A stretch of DNA of 64,000 nucleotides from Candidatus Aminicenantes bacterium JdFR-78 (GTDB lineage Bacteria; Acidobacteriota; Aminicenantia; JdFR-78), in contig MTON01000001.1 in assembly GCA_002010665.1 (NCBI GenBank), forward strand, positions 93,985 through 157,984. Reading direction: 5' to 3'. Made by a program: the position numbers and the translations under genes. The notes under the pieces are model-generated. The model did no database searches, was not told the DNA's origin, and was given only the letters and a program-made list of their open reading frames with translations. Shown one piece after another: positions 54,025 to 63,957 of the stretch. The stretch's first letter is position 1, and the number at the start of each line of letters is the position of its first letter.

Positions 54025-56901
54025 ATGAAAAGAAAAATTCTAATTTTAGTGGTGATAATTGGGGTTTTATTTATTTTTACTAATGCACAGGAAAAGAAGG
54101 GGCTTACTCAGCAGGAAAAGGATAAGATATTAATGGAAAAAGTGAATCCTACTCCAACTCCAGTCGAAGAACGGTTTTCTTCATATGAGAAGCATCTTAA
54201 AATGGCTAAGGAATCTATTTTTAAAAACATGAAATGGAGAAATATCGGTCCAGTTGTTCAGGGTGGGAGAATAACAGATATTGATGTTCCAAAAGGAAAG
54301 CCTTTTACAATCTACATTGCTGTTGCATCTGGAGGTGTATGGAAAACAGATAATAATGGAACAACCTGGACACCAATTTTTGAAACTGAGGCTACTTTTA
54401 CAATCGGAGATATTGCTATTGCACCATCGAATCCAGATATAATCTGGGTGGGAACAGGAGAAAATAATAGCAGTAGAAGCTCCTATGCAGGAACCGGCGT
54501 CTATAAATCTACAGATGGAGGTAAAACCTGGAAGTACATGGGTTTAGGAGAGACCCATCATATAGGAAGAATTATAATTCATCCCACAAATCCTGATATA
54601 GTTTATGTAGCCGCAATTGGACATCTCTATACCTATGATGAAGCAAGAGGCCTTTATAAAACCATAGATGGTGGTGAAACATGGGAAAAGCTTTCTCTTC
54701 CAACTAATGAAAGGGTTGGAGTTATAGATATTGTGATGAATCCAGAAAATCCTGATGTTCTATATGCATCAACCTGGGAAAGGGAGAGAAGAGCGTGGAA
54801 TTTTGTTGAGAGTGGACCTGGAAGTGCGATTTACAAAAGCATTGATGGAGGGAAAACATGGGAAAGGTTAACAAATGGTTTTCCTTCTGGATGGTTTGTG
54901 GGACGAATCGGTCTGGCAATAGCTGCATCCAATCCAAATGTAATCTATGCTATTGTGGATGACCAGAGAATTCGCCCAGAGGCAAAAGAGGAAGTGAAGA
55001 AAAGAATTGAAAAAGGAGCAATTCCACTCGAAGTCCTTGAAAAAATGTCCAAGGAAGAGTTTCTTGCCCTTGGCAAGGAGAAAATAGCTAAGTTTTTAAA
55101 AGAAAATCGATTTCCAAAGGAATATACTGCGGATAAAATAATTGAGATGATTAAAAGCTGCAAGATATCTCCAAAAGACCTTGCAAATTATTTAAGTGAT
55201 GCGAATAAACGGCTCATTTCAAGTAGGGTAATAGGTCCTGTTATTTACAGATCAGATGATGGAGGAGAGACATGGCAAAAAATGAATAAAGAATACATCA
55301 GTGGATTTTATAATACTTATGGATATTATTTCGGACAGATTAGAGTTGATCCAAAGAACGAAAATAAAATTTACATTCTTGGGGTTCCTCTTATGGTATC
55401 TGAAGATGGAGGTAAAACCTTCAAGAAAATCGGTGGAAGAGGTGTTCATGCAGACCATCATGCTCTATGGATAGACCCTGAAAATCCCGACCGTCTTCTT
55501 GATGGAAATGATGGAGGTTTAAATATCTCATACGATGGAGGAAAAACATGGCAGAAAATAAATAATATTCCAATAGGACAGTTCTATACAATTTTTGCTG
55601 AAAATAAACCAAGTCCCTATCGCATCTGTGGAGGACTTCAGGATAATGGGGTAATGTGCGGAACTGATCAATCTATACCCGGTGTAACAGAGCCATGGAA
55701 AACAATTCTGGGTGGAGATGGAGCATATGTTATGCTTGACCCATCAGATCCAGATATTGCTTATGCAGAATTCCAGTTTGGAAATATCTATAGAATAAAT
55801 TTAAAAGAGAAAACTACAAAATCAATAAAACCTAAATCAAAACTTGGCGAACCTCCTTTGAGATTTAACTGGCAAACACCTTTTCTGATCTCACCTCATA
55901 ATCCATACATTCTGTATATTGGAGCAAACAGGTTATTCATTTCATATGATAGGGGAGATAACTGGTATCCAATAAGCCCGGACCTTACCACCAATCCACC
56001 ATTACAGGGGGATGTCCCTTTTGCCACCATAACCTCTATATCAGAATCACCCTTGAAACCAGGTCTGATTTATGTAGGCACAGATGATGGAAAAGTATGG
56101 GTTACAAAAAATGGAGGAGCTATCTGGGAAGAAATTGATGAAGGATTACCTGAGAAATGGGTTTCTCGAGTAGTAGCTTCAGCATTCGATGAGGGAACTG
56201 TTTATCTTACAATGACAGGCTACAGAGATGATGATTTTAAGACTTATGTTTATAAGTCAACCGACTTTGGAAAAACCTGGATCTCCATAAAAAGCAATTT
56301 GCCTGATGAGCCAGTGAATGTTATAAGAGAAGACCCGCATAATAAAAATGTTCTCTATCTTGGAACGGATTTAGGAGTATATGTAACCATTAATGGTGGC
56401 AAGGAGTGGTATTCCATTCGCTGTAATTTGCCGACTTTACCAGTTCACGATATTGCTATTCAATCAATTGAAAATGATATAGTAATTGGAACTCACGGTC
56501 GAAGTGTTTATATCATGGATACTGAACCAATACAGGAGATCAACGAAGAAATCCTCAAAAAAGAGGGCTATCTTTTTAAAATCAAGCCTGTAAAATTTGC
56601 AATGGATTATAGATATTATATGCAGGGTGTGAGACCAAAGGCAAAAATTTATTTTTATTTGAGAGAGTCAAAGGGTAAAGCCAAAGTTTTCATTCTGGAT
56701 AAAGATAAAGTAATTAAAGAGCTTGATGCTTCTGCAGACAGAGGAATAAATTTGGTTGAATGGGATCTATCAATTGAAAGCAAAAATCAGAGACAGAGAT
56801 TTGCAAAACCAGGAAAATATAAAATTAAGATTAAAGCAGGAAAAGTAGAACTTGTAGGAGAACTGGAAATAAAAGCAGGTAAATCATTGTTTTCAGAATA
56901 A
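54025..56901 (+). CDS. Secreted multi-Asp-box (BNR/VPS10-type) beta-propeller protein
   Basis: 958 aa with a signal peptide (ILILVVIIGVLFIFTNAQ). About eleven Asp-box motifs (S-x-D-x-G-x-T-W) are spread along residues 90-800, e.g. KSTDGGKTWKYM, KTIDGGETWEKL, KSIDGGKTWERL, RSDDGGETWQKM, ISYDGGKTWQKI and KSTDFGKTWISI. They build one or two large propellers of the sortilin/VPS10 or sialidase-like type. Residues ~310-400 are a helical insertion rich in K and E. The C-terminal ~100 residues resemble an Ig-like domain. Proteins of this group are abundant in secreted proteomes of Acidobacteria-like organisms; a sialidase activity is not implied. Confidence 0.82.
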   Translation: MKRKILILVVIIGVLFIFTNAQEKKGLTQQEKDKILMEKVNPTPTPVEERFSSYEKHLKMAKESIFKNMKWRNIGPVVQGGRITDIDVPKGKPFTIYIAVASGGVWKTDNNGTTWTPIFETEATFTIGDIAIAPSNPDIIWVGTGENNSSRSSYAGTGVYKSTDGGKTWKYMGLGETHHIGRIIIHPTNPDIVYVAAIGHLYTYDEARGLYKTIDGGETWEKLSLPTNERVGVIDIVMNPENPDVLYASTWERERRAWNFVESGPGSAIYKSIDGGKTWERLTNGFPSGWFVGRIGLAIAASNPNVIYAIVDDQRIRPEAKEEVKKRIEKGAIPLEVLEKMSKEEFLALGKEKIAKFLKENRFPKEYTADKIIEMIKSCKISPKDLANYLSDANKRLISSRVIGPVIYRSDDGGETWQKMNKEYISGFYNTYGYYFGQIRVDPKNENKIYILGVPLMVSEDGGKTFKKIGGRGVHADHHALWIDPENPDRLLDGNDGGLNISYDGGKTWQKINNIPIGQFYTIFAENKPSPYRICGGLQDNGVMCGTDQSIPGVTEPWKTILGGDGAYVMLDPSDPDIAYAEFQFGNIYRINLKEKTTKSIKPKSKLGEPPLRFNWQTPFLISPHNPYILYIGANRLFISYDRGDNWYPISPDLTTNPPLQGDVPFATITSISESPLKPGLIYVGTDDGKVWVTKNGGAIWEEIDEGLPEKWVSRVVASAFDEGTVYLTMTGYRDDDFKTYVYKSTDFGKTWISIKSNLPDEPVNVIREDPHNKNVLYLGTDLGVYVTINGGKEWYSIRCNLPTLPVHDIAIQSIENDIVIGTHGRSVYIMDTEPIQEINEEILKKEGYLFKIKPVKFAMDYRYYMQGVRPKAKIYFYLRESKGKAKVFILDKDKVIKELDASADRGINLVEWDLSIESKNQRQRFAKPGKYKIKIKAGKVELVGELEIKAGKSLFSE

Positions 56902-56909
56902 GTGAGAAA

Positions 56910-57854
56910 TTAATCAATTGGATAAAAGCGATAGCGTTTACCAAGAATAGAGAGTTTTCCTTCAGAATCTACAATAATTGCTCCATATTGAGGGAACTTT
57001 TTCAAAATTTCTCTCTCATTTGAACTTACGAAAAGAGCAGTTGCAAGTGCATCGCAATATACTGTCTCTGGACCAATTACTGTGACACTCTGTTTGCCTC
57101 GGGCAGGATAACCGGTAAATGGGTTTAGAATATGATGATAGCGAACACCATTTACTTCAAAAAATCTTTGATAGTCTCCTGATGTTGCAATCCCTATATT
57201 AGTTTCAACAATCACTCCTATAAAACCGCTTTTTCGAGGATGTTTAATCCCGATTCTCCACAATCCATTTTCAGGATTTTTTCCCCAGCAATAGATATCT
57301 CCTCCAGCATTTATAAATCCATTTTTAATTCCAAGTTCTTTTAATTTTTTATAAGCTAAATCCACTCCAAAACCCTTTGCACTTCCTCCCCAGTCAAATT
57401 TTATCCACGAAGGATAAAAAAATTCAGCATTTTCTTTTAGAATCTTTTTGAATCCCACTTTTTTTAGAGCCTCATTGATTTCTTTGGGTCCTGGAATTCG
57501 ATATTTCTTATTTTGAAATCCCCATATTTCTGAAAGAGGGCCAATTGTTACATCAAAGGCTCCATCTGAGGCAATATAAACTTCATAAGATTTTTTTAAG
57601 AGTTCTTTAAAGAGAGGAGATTTAAAATCCTGTTTTTCAGGTGAAAAGGTATTTTCTATTCGGGCAAAAATCTCTTTTATATATTCAATGGATTTTGAAA
57701 ATTCTTCAGGAGAACACTTTAAATTGATCTCACACAGTGTGTCAAAATACAAAAGAGTTGTTGAATGCCATTTAATATTCGATTTGCATGAAATAAGAAT
57801 TAAGAATAGAAGGATGAAGACAGAAAAGCGTTTAACCAATTGAGGTATCAACAC
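56910..57854 (-). CDS. apbE: FAD:protein FMN transferase (ApbE), lipoprotein
   Basis: A 314-aa ApbE, which attaches FMN through a phosphoester to Thr/Ser of Rnf/Nqr subunits in the periplasm. The start is lipoprotein-like: hydrophobic stretch VFILLFLILISC with the lipobox Cys. The family core is FDTLCEINLKC, SDGAFDVTIGPLSEIWGF, FDWGGSAKGFGVDLAYKKL, GFINAGGDIYCWG and HHILNPFTGYPARGKQSVTV. I start at GTG 57854, which has AAGGGA seven bases upstream; ATG 57896 is possible. It ends the rnf operon, which supplies its likely substrates RnfG and RnfD. Confidence 0.92.
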   Translation of the reverse strand: MLIPQLVKRFSVFILLFLILISCKSNIKWHSTTLLYFDTLCEINLKCSPEEFSKSIEYIKEIFARIENTFSPEKQDFKSPLFKELLKKSYEVYIASDGAFDVTIGPLSEIWGFQNKKYRIPGPKEINEALKKVGFKKILKENAEFFYPSWIKFDWGGSAKGFGVDLAYKKLKELGIKNGFINAGGDIYCWGKNPENGLWRIGIKHPRKSGFIGVIVETNIGIATSGDYQRFFEVNGVRYHHILNPFTGYPARGKQSVTVIGPETVYCDALATALFVSSNEREILKKFPQYGAIIVDSEGKLSILGKRYRFYPID

Positions 57855-58545
57855 CTGAATTCCCTTTAATTTCAAGGAGAAATCTATTGGGAGCACAGAT
57901 TATTCTCTCGCCTGCATAGCTAACAGGAGAGGTCTTAACACAGATTTTGTTCTTACATGATGATTCTTCCACCCATACCTTCCCCTTCTTAACAATAACC
58001 GTAATTTTCCCCTTAGAGCAAAAATAGGACTTTCTTACTTCAGAATAAAGAGGGAGATTTTCTATTTCATTTCCAGAGATAGATATCTTAACAAATTTAC
58101 CCTTACTCAAAAAAGATGAATTCCCTTGAGAAATAATTGTTAACCAGAAAGTCCTCTCTTCCCTCTCCTTCATTCTTTTCCAAATTGAAAACAATTTTCC
58201 CTTTCTCGGATCTATAATTTTATTTTTCCAGATTAAGGTAAAGGATGGGATAGTTGATTGTTTTAATTGCTGGAAGGATATTTTTATGTTGTTCGGTGAT
58301 TCAATCCATCCATTTTTATATAATTCAAAGGAAATTTCATTCTTTGCAGGATGATAATCTGAAAAGAAGAAGCTCTTCTCTGTAATTAATCCTCTATTAA
58401 ACGCCTCTTTTAGTATGTGAGGAATGAATTCTTCAGGAAATGAGGAAAGAATATAAATCTGAAAAGGAAATACGGATGATTTCTGGAAATGAACGGACAG
58501 GAGTGGAAGTAAACTCAAAGATTTTAAAAAATTTCTTCTATTCAT
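57832..58545 (-). CDS. NusG domain II (Rnf-linked) protein with Tat-like leader
   Basis: 237 aa. The N-terminus NRRNFLKSLSLLPLLSV resembles a twin-arginine signal. The C-terminal ~85 residues form a NusG_II-like beta domain: KITVIVKKGKVWVEESSCKN, then KICVKTSPVSYAGERIICAP, a Cys pattern usual in NusG-II proteins that accompany rnf or apbE genes. It overlaps RseC by 8 bases. It may be an accessory protein of Rnf assembly; the role is unproven. Confidence 0.7.
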   Translation of the reverse strand: MNRRNFLKSLSLLPLLSVHFQKSSVFPFQIYILSSFPEEFIPHILKEAFNRGLITEKSFFFSDYHPAKNEISFELYKNGWIESPNNIKISFQQLKQSTIPSFTLIWKNKIIDPRKGKLFSIWKRMKEREERTFWLTIISQGNSSFLSKGKFVKISISGNEIENLPLYSEVRKSYFCSKGKITVIVKKGKVWVEESSCKNKICVKTSPVSYAGERIICAPNRFLLEIKGNSGVDTSIG

Positions 58546-58981
58546 TTCTCTCTCCCTTCTTAATAATTCTTGTTATTATAGGGAACAATAAATTTTGTTT
58601 TTTTCTGGAATTATGGTAAACAAAAAACCCGCTTATTATAAGACCCAATAAGGCGAATAAAATGATAATCAACTCCTGTGATATGGATGAAGAAAGCGAA
58701 ATTATATACCCGAGGACTGAGCCTCCAATAATACCCAGCAACAACAATCCAAAAATTTTAATCATTAATCTGTTATATTCACTCTGAGGAATTTCAAATT
58801 CAACTGTATCTCCCGGTTCTGCACCAATTGGATTATAGGCTAAAATGGTATCATCTGATGCTCTTCCACCAATGCAGAAAAGACGTGCATTACAATGCTT
58901 ACATAAACCAGGATCAGAAATCCTGATCCTTATCTTATCCTGCTCTTTGTTGAGTGCTAATCCTTTCTCTTTCATCTCCAA
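58538..58981 (-). CDS. rseC: SoxR-reducing system protein RseC family
   Basis: A 147-aa protein with a Cys cluster in the N-terminal part (CKHCNARLFCIGG), followed by two transmembrane helices (FGLLLLGIIGGSVLGYIISL and ELIIILFALLGLIISGFFVY). This is the RseC layout. RseC proteins often neighbour rnf genes and are thought to help iron-sulfur or redox handling. It overlaps the end of rnfB by 47 bases. Confidence 0.85.
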   Translation of the reverse strand: MEMKEKGLALNKEQDKIRIRISDPGLCKHCNARLFCIGGRASDDTILAYNPIGAEPGDTVEFEIPQSEYNRLMIKIFGLLLLGIIGGSVLGYIISLSSSISQELIIILFALLGLIISGFFVYHNSRKKQNLLFPIITRIIKKGERNE

Positions 58982-59771
58982 TTACCCTTATTGCCTTGGT
59001 TGGGCATTTTTCTAATTTTGGAAGACATTCCTGCGGAAGATTTAATGGATTATATACAATCGCTAAATTGTCTTCCAGTTTTATTCCATCAGGACATGCC
59101 CTTGAGCAAATTCCACATCCTATACATGCTCTTTCACATAATTTACGAGCTAACGACCCCTTATCTTTGTTTCTACAAAAAACAATCACTTTTTGAAAAA
59201 CAGGGAGAATTTCAATAATTTTCCTCGGACATGCTTCAACACACTTTCCACATGCAACACAATTTTCTTCAATTACAACAGGAAGTCCATCATCTCCTAT
59301 ATACATTGCATCAAATGGACAGGCGCGCACACAATCTCCAAATCCAAGACAACCATATTCGCACAATTTATTTCCTCCGCATACTATCTGTGCAGAAAAG
59401 CATGAATTTATTCCCCTATATTCGCCTTTAAATTTTGCAAGAGCTATGGTGCCCTGACACAGGACCCTAGCAACCTTTTTTACTGTTTGTGTAACTTCTA
59501 TACCTAGTAAATCAGCAATCTTCTGTGCGGTCTCATTTCCACCAACAGAACATAAATTGGGCTCTGTCTTGCCATCCACAATACCCTGGGCATATGCCCT
59601 GCATCCTGAATATCCACATGCTCCACAATTAACTCCTGGCAGGATTTCTTCTAATTTTGAAATTAATGGATTCTCCTCAACTCTCAGTTTTTTATATGCA
59701 ATCACCAGTCCAACAGAAAATAGCAATCCCAGGACACCCATAGTTATCAATGGTATTAAAATTTCCATCAT
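58935..59771 (-). CDS. rnfB: Rnf complex iron-sulfur subunit RnfB
   Basis: 278 aa. An N-terminal membrane helix (ILIPLITMGVLGLLFSVGLVIAYKKL), then the [4Fe-4S] motif LPGVNCGACGYSGCRAYAQGI, then at least three further ferredoxin-type clusters (CEYGCLGFGDCVRACPFDAM, CVACGKCVEACPRKI, CERACIGCGICSRACPDGI). RnfB passes electrons from ferredoxin into the complex. The number of clusters is high but within the range seen in anaerobes. Confidence 0.96.
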   Translation of the reverse strand: MMEILIPLITMGVLGLLFSVGLVIAYKKLRVEENPLISKLEEILPGVNCGACGYSGCRAYAQGIVDGKTEPNLCSVGGNETAQKIADLLGIEVTQTVKKVARVLCQGTIALAKFKGEYRGINSCFSAQIVCGGNKLCEYGCLGFGDCVRACPFDAMYIGDDGLPVVIEENCVACGKCVEACPRKIIEILPVFQKVIVFCRNKDKGSLARKLCERACIGCGICSRACPDGIKLEDNLAIVYNPLNLPQECLPKLEKCPTKAIRVIGDERERISTQQRAG

Positions 59772-59777
59772 TACCTT

Positions 59778-60353
59778 TTATTTTAACATACCTGTAAAAC
59801 CTAAGAAACCGAGCGCCATTATACCTGCTGTAATTAATGCAATACCAGGACCTTTCAAAACTTCAGGAACATCTGCCATGTCTAACTGTTCTCTAATCCC
59901 GGCCATAAGAACAATCGCTAAGGTAAATCCAATGCCAGAGCCAAGCCCAAAAATTATTGTTTCTATAAAACTGTAATTTTTAAGTGCAGCCAAAAGGGCT
60001 AAACCCAGAATAGCACAGTTCGTGGTAATTAAAGGAAGATAAATCCCAAGAGCTTGATAAAGAGGGGGGCTCGTCTTCCGGATAAACATTTCTACAAGTT
60101 GAACTAAAGAGGCGATTACAAGAATAAACGATACGATCTGTAGGTAATCAAGATTATAGGGTATTAAGACCCAGTGATTTATAATCCACGAAACAATTGC
60201 AGTAATTGTCATTACAAAGGTTACTGCTAAACCCATTGAAAAGGCTGAATCTATTCTTTTTGAAACTCCCAGAAAGGGACATATTCCTAGAAAATAATGG
60301 AGAACAAAGTTATTAATTAAAATAGCTGATATAAATATTGCTACTAATTCCAC
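59778..60353 (-). CDS. rnfA: Rnf complex membrane subunit RnfA
   Basis: A 191-aa protein with six transmembrane helices. It shows the Rnf/Nqr core motifs: NNFVLHYFLGICPFLGVSKR, SLVQLVEMFIRKTSPPLYQALGIYLPLITTNCAILG (with the Cys that helps bind the inner cluster) and IIFGLGSGIGFTLAIVLMAGIRE. Its partner RnfE is the preceding gene. Confidence 0.95.
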   Translation of the reverse strand: MELVAIFISAILINNFVLHYFLGICPFLGVSKRIDSAFSMGLAVTFVMTITAIVSWIINHWVLIPYNLDYLQIVSFILVIASLVQLVEMFIRKTSPPLYQALGIYLPLITTNCAILGLALLAALKNYSFIETIIFGLGSGIGFTLAIVLMAGIREQLDMADVPEVLKGPGIALITAGIMALGFLGFTGMLK

Positions 60354-60362
60354 CTTATCCTC

Positions 60363-60971
60363 CTACTTTCTTTTTTTATCTAAATACTTAAAAATTCCCA
60401 TCAACAATCCGAGAGTAAAGAAAGCACCTGGTGGAAGAATCATTATTAACCATGGCTTAAACCATGCTCCTGTTAAAGGTATTCCAAAAAAAGTTCCATT
60501 CCCAAGAATTTCTCTAATTGAACTCAGTATTAAAAGAGAAATTGTAAAACCAATTCCCATGCCAAGAGCATCAATTATTGAACGAAAAACAGGATTTTTA
60601 GAGGAAAAAGCTTCTTGTCTTCCCAGAATTATACAATTTACAACTATTAAAGGAACATAGGGTCCAAGTGCCTTTGATATATCAGGAAAAAAGGCTGCCA
60701 AAAACCTATCTGCGACAGTTACAAAAGTAGCTATAACTACAATGAATGAAGCAATTCTTACCTGATTGGGTATGAGCTTTTTTATTGATGATATTACTAT
60801 TGAACTGAAAAGGAGAACAAAGGTTGTGGCTGCACCCATTGCAAGACCATTCACAACTGCATTGGTAACTGCAAGTGTTGGGCATAAACCAAGGAGTTGT
60901 CGAAAAATCGGATTTTCAGACCATAAACCTTTGGTAAATTCATTACTTATTGTTTTTTCTGCCATTTTCAA
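60363..60971 (-). CDS. rnfE: Rnf complex membrane subunit RnfE
   Basis: A 202-aa homologue of RnfA, in opposite membrane orientation. Motifs: NPIFRQLLGLCPTLAVTNAV (Cys), YVPLIVVNCIILGRQEAF (Cys) and IDALGMGIGFTISLLILSSIREILG. Six transmembrane helices. Three bases separate it from rnfG and nine from rnfA. Confidence 0.95.
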   Translation of the reverse strand: MKMAEKTISNEFTKGLWSENPIFRQLLGLCPTLAVTNAVVNGLAMGAATTFVLLFSSIVISSIKKLIPNQVRIASFIVVIATFVTVADRFLAAFFPDISKALGPYVPLIVVNCIILGRQEAFSSKNPVFRSIIDALGMGIGFTISLLILSSIREILGNGTFFGIPLTGAWFKPWLIMILPPGAFFTLGLLMGIFKYLDKKRK

Positions 60972-60974
60972 CTC

Positions 60975-61556
60975 CTATAGTTTTCCCTCATTTTTTAATG
61001 CACGAATTTTCTCCAGTGCAAGATTAACAATATTGACAACTGCTTCAGAGGAAATGGTAGCACCTGTTATTATATTAACTTCAGAGGGAGACAATTGTTC
61101 TGGAGAATTTACAGCAGGTTTATGCAAAGTAATTTCTTTTGTGCAATCTCTGTTTTTCCAGAATTGAAGAAAATCCTTCTCGCTCGTGATCTTAGCACCC
61201 AATCCTGGAGTTTCCTTTTGTTCAAGAACAGTTAAAGAATAAATTCTTGTAATTTCTGGATTTACTCCAAACATTAAATAGATTTTATCCTGGAATCCAA
61301 CGCCCCCTGCATAAACAGCATATCCCAGCAGTTCATTTTCTTCATTATTTACCTTATAAACCGCTAAATCTCTTTCCTCATAAATCTTACTGGATATTTG
61401 AGCTCCTGAAACCACAGTCATAATTGCTTCATTTATTTCCCTTTGTTTATTCAAAGCAATCCTATTCTTTGTTAAGGTTCCTACTCCAGCCAGAAAAGCT
61501 CCTGATATTAATCCAATTGAGGTAAGAACAATAATCATTCTTGTATAAATATTCAT
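60975..61556 (-). CDS. rnfG: Rnf complex FMN-binding subunit RnfG
   Basis: 193 aa: an N-terminal membrane anchor (MIIVLTSIGLISGAFLAGVGTL) and a periplasmic FMN domain. The flavinylation site is present as VNIITGATISSEAVV (Thr in the (S/T)GAT motif), and KDFLQFWKNR/ETPGLGAKI are family marks. FMN is attached by ApbE encoded at the end of this operon. It overlaps rnfD by 4 bases. Confidence 0.95.
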   Translation of the reverse strand: MNIYTRMIIVLTSIGLISGAFLAGVGTLTKNRIALNKQREINEAIMTVVSGAQISSKIYEERDLAVYKVNNEENELLGYAVYAGGVGFQDKIYLMFGVNPEITRIYSLTVLEQKETPGLGAKITSEKDFLQFWKNRDCTKEITLHKPAVNSPEQLSPSEVNIITGATISSEAVVNIVNLALEKIRALKNEGKL

Positions 61557-62533
61557 TTTTTCATTTCTCCAAAATATCGGGGTCTGGTAAATTGATTCAG
61601 TAATGGAACAAAAGCATTCATGAATAGAATTGAAAACATTACTCCTTCAGGCAGTCCTCCAAAAAGTCTAATTATGCCAATAAAAAGACCTATACCTATT
61701 GCATATATCCAATTTCCAAGTGGTGTAATAGGGGAAGTAACCATATCAGTTGCCATAAAAATAGCACCAAGAAGAACACCACCAGCCAGAAGATGAAAAA
61801 CAGGCGATGCATATTTTTCAGGATTAATAAGCCAGAAAACTCCTGTAAAAACGAAAAGGGTTGAAATAATTCCAGCAGGAATTCTCCAGTCTATGCATTT
61901 CCTCCAGAATAATATCAGTCCTCCAATAAGAAGTGCAATTGCTGATGTTTCTCCTATACAACCTCCAACATTTCCCCAAAAAAGTTCTTTTAAAGGAGTT
62001 AATGTACCCTTTATAATTGCCTGATTAAACTTTAAATTCCCGAGAGGTGTTGCAAAGGTCGCAATATCCACTTTTTGAATAATAGTAGGTGTCCAGGTTG
62101 TCATTGCAACTGGAAAAGCTGTTTGAAGAAAAGCTCTTCCCACAAGTGCAGGATTGAAAATATTATAACCGAGTCCACCAAAAGCCTGTTTTCCAATTCC
62201 AATTGCAATTACTCCTCCTATAAAAACCAGATCAAGAGAGAGGGAAGGTGGTAATGTTAAAGCAAGTAATACGCCAGTTATAATAGCTGAGCCATCCCAG
62301 AGAAAATTAATAGGTTTTTTTCTGATTAAAAGAATTATCCCTTCGGTAAATAAACAACTAATAACACTTGTTATAATAATTGCAAGAGCTCTATATCCGA
62401 AAAAATATATAGAAGCTATAACTGGTGGCAAAAGACTTATTACCACTGTATACATAATTCGTGGAATGGACTCTTTGTCTTTCAAATGAGGAGATGACCT
62501 GATAGTAAATATTCTTTCTTCCTTTTGATTCAT
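61553..62533 (-). CDS. rnfD: Rnf complex membrane subunit RnfD
   Basis: A 326-aa protein with about nine transmembrane helices. Visible family features: SSPHLKDKESIPRIMYTVVI, FLWDGSAIITGVLLALTLPP, FGGLGYNIFNPALVGRAFL, and the flavin-attachment region MATDMVTSPITPLGNWIYAIGIG. It binds FMN covalently and is a core part of ion transport. Overlaps rnfC by 4 bases. Confidence 0.95.
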   Translation of the reverse strand: MNQKEERIFTIRSSPHLKDKESIPRIMYTVVISLLPPVIASIYFFGYRALAIIITSVISCLFTEGIILLIRKKPINFLWDGSAIITGVLLALTLPPSLSLDLVFIGGVIAIGIGKQAFGGLGYNIFNPALVGRAFLQTAFPVAMTTWTPTIIQKVDIATFATPLGNLKFNQAIIKGTLTPLKELFWGNVGGCIGETSAIALLIGGLILFWRKCIDWRIPAGIISTLFVFTGVFWLINPEKYASPVFHLLAGGVLLGAIFMATDMVTSPITPLGNWIYAIGIGLFIGIIRLFGGLPEGVMFSILFMNAFVPLLNQFTRPRYFGEMKK

Positions 62534-63858
62534 TTCTGCTTCCTCAGAAGAGAAACTTTATTCTTTCCTGTTCTTATCCAGTGAACAAGGGGTATATTTG
62601 CAGGACAAACAAATCCACAGCAACCGCATTCAACACAATTTAAAATTCCCCATTTATCCGCCTCCTCTATTTCTCCAAATTTAGTTAATCTCATTAACTG
62701 ATTTGGAATCAATCCCATTGGACAATGCTCAGCACATCTTCCACATCTTATACAGGGTTGCTCATGGTCTTTGGGAATATAGGTTAATGCAATTATTCCC
62801 GAAGTTGCCTTAATTACTGGAACATCAAGAGACCACTGTGCAACTCCCATCATTGGTCCACCCATAACAATCATTTTAGTATCTTCTTTTAATCCTCCAC
62901 AAAAGTCAATTAATTCTTTAAGAAGAGTTCCCACTCGAACCAGAAGATTTTTTGGCTCTTTAATTCCTTGTCCTGTAACTGTTACAACTCTTTCATATAG
63001 AGGTTTCCCTTTACTCAAAGCTTCCCAAATCGCTTTAGCAGTTGCTACATTTTGAACAACAACTCCCACATCAAAAGGAAGACCACCTGCAGGAACTTGT
63101 CTTTTTAAAAGAGCATATATTAAATTTTTTTCCGCACCTTGAGGATATTTAGTTTTTAATGGAATAACTTCAGTGAAAGGAAAATCCTTTGCATGGGATT
63201 CCATTATTTTTATTGCATCAGATTTATTATCTTCTATTCCAATAATAATTCTCTCCGCGCCTGTTGCAATTTTAATCAGCACCGCACCTCTTAAGATATC
63301 TTCAGGATGTTCGATCATCAAACGATTATCAGCATTTAGAAAAGGCTCACACTCACATCCATTGATTATGATTGTATCAATGGGTTTATCAGGTGGAGGA
63401 TTTAACTTAATAAATGTTGGAAAAGCAGCGCCTCCCATCCCAACTATTCCTGCTTCCTTAACTTTTTCAATAATTTGTTCAGGAGAGAGAGAAAAGGGAT
63501 CTTTTATTTCTTTTTCCTCTTCAAAAGGAGTATATTCTCCATCATTCTCAATAATAACAGAGAGGGCAAATTGACCAGAGGGATGATTATAATAATCTAT
63601 TGCCTTCACTCTTCCTGAAACACTTGAATGAACATGAGCTGAAAAACGAGCCTTTCCCTCCCCAATTTTCTGCCCTACTTTTACCTCATCCCCCTTTTTT
63701 ACCAAAGGTTCGGCTGGAGCTCCAAAGTGCTGATGGAGGGGAATTACAACCTTTTCTCCTGGGTTTAAAACCTCAATAGGCTGGGAGTCAGTTAATTCTT
63801 TATAATCCTCTACATGAATTCCACCCTCAAATGTTCTTTTTCTTAAATTGAATAACAT
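62530..63858 (-). CDS. rnfC: Rnf complex NADH-interacting subunit RnfC
   Basis: A 442-aa peripheral subunit that exchanges electrons with NAD. It begins RTFEGGIHVEDYKELT, with the RnfC barrel-sandwich (IPLHQHFGAPAEPLVKKGDEV), the NADH/FMN site KEAGIVGMGGAAFPTFIKL, NGCECEPFLNADNRLM, and two [4Fe-4S] motifs CIRCGRCAEHCPMG and CVECGCCGFVCPAN. I start at ATG 63858; the GTG at 63888 lies inside the promoter (-35 TTGACA, -10 TATATT). First gene of rnfCDGEAB. Confidence 0.95.
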   Translation of the reverse strand: MLFNLRKRTFEGGIHVEDYKELTDSQPIEVLNPGEKVVIPLHQHFGAPAEPLVKKGDEVKVGQKIGEGKARFSAHVHSSVSGRVKAIDYYNHPSGQFALSVIIENDGEYTPFEEEKEIKDPFSLSPEQIIEKVKEAGIVGMGGAAFPTFIKLNPPPDKPIDTIIINGCECEPFLNADNRLMIEHPEDILRGAVLIKIATGAERIIIGIEDNKSDAIKIMESHAKDFPFTEVIPLKTKYPQGAEKNLIYALLKRQVPAGGLPFDVGVVVQNVATAKAIWEALSKGKPLYERVVTVTGQGIKEPKNLLVRVGTLLKELIDFCGGLKEDTKMIVMGGPMMGVAQWSLDVPVIKATSGIIALTYIPKDHEQPCIRCGRCAEHCPMGLIPNQLMRLTKFGEIEEADKWGILNCVECGCCGFVCPANIPLVHWIRTGKNKVSLLRKQK

Positions 63859-63872
63859 CGCATTAACAAAGA

Positions 63873-63902
63873 AATATAGCAAACCCACAATTTTTGTGTC
63901 AA
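63873..63902 (-). promoter_or_regulatory. Promoter of the rnf operon
   Basis: On the minus strand TTGACA (63897-63902) is followed after 18 bases by TATATT (63873-63878). Transcription should start near 63866, about 8 bases before the rnfC ATG, so the mRNA has almost no leader. Confidence 0.65.
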
Positions 63903-63957
63903 GAATTAATAAAATTAATTGACTTTTTTGAAAAGATTTTATTAGTATTATTCTCTT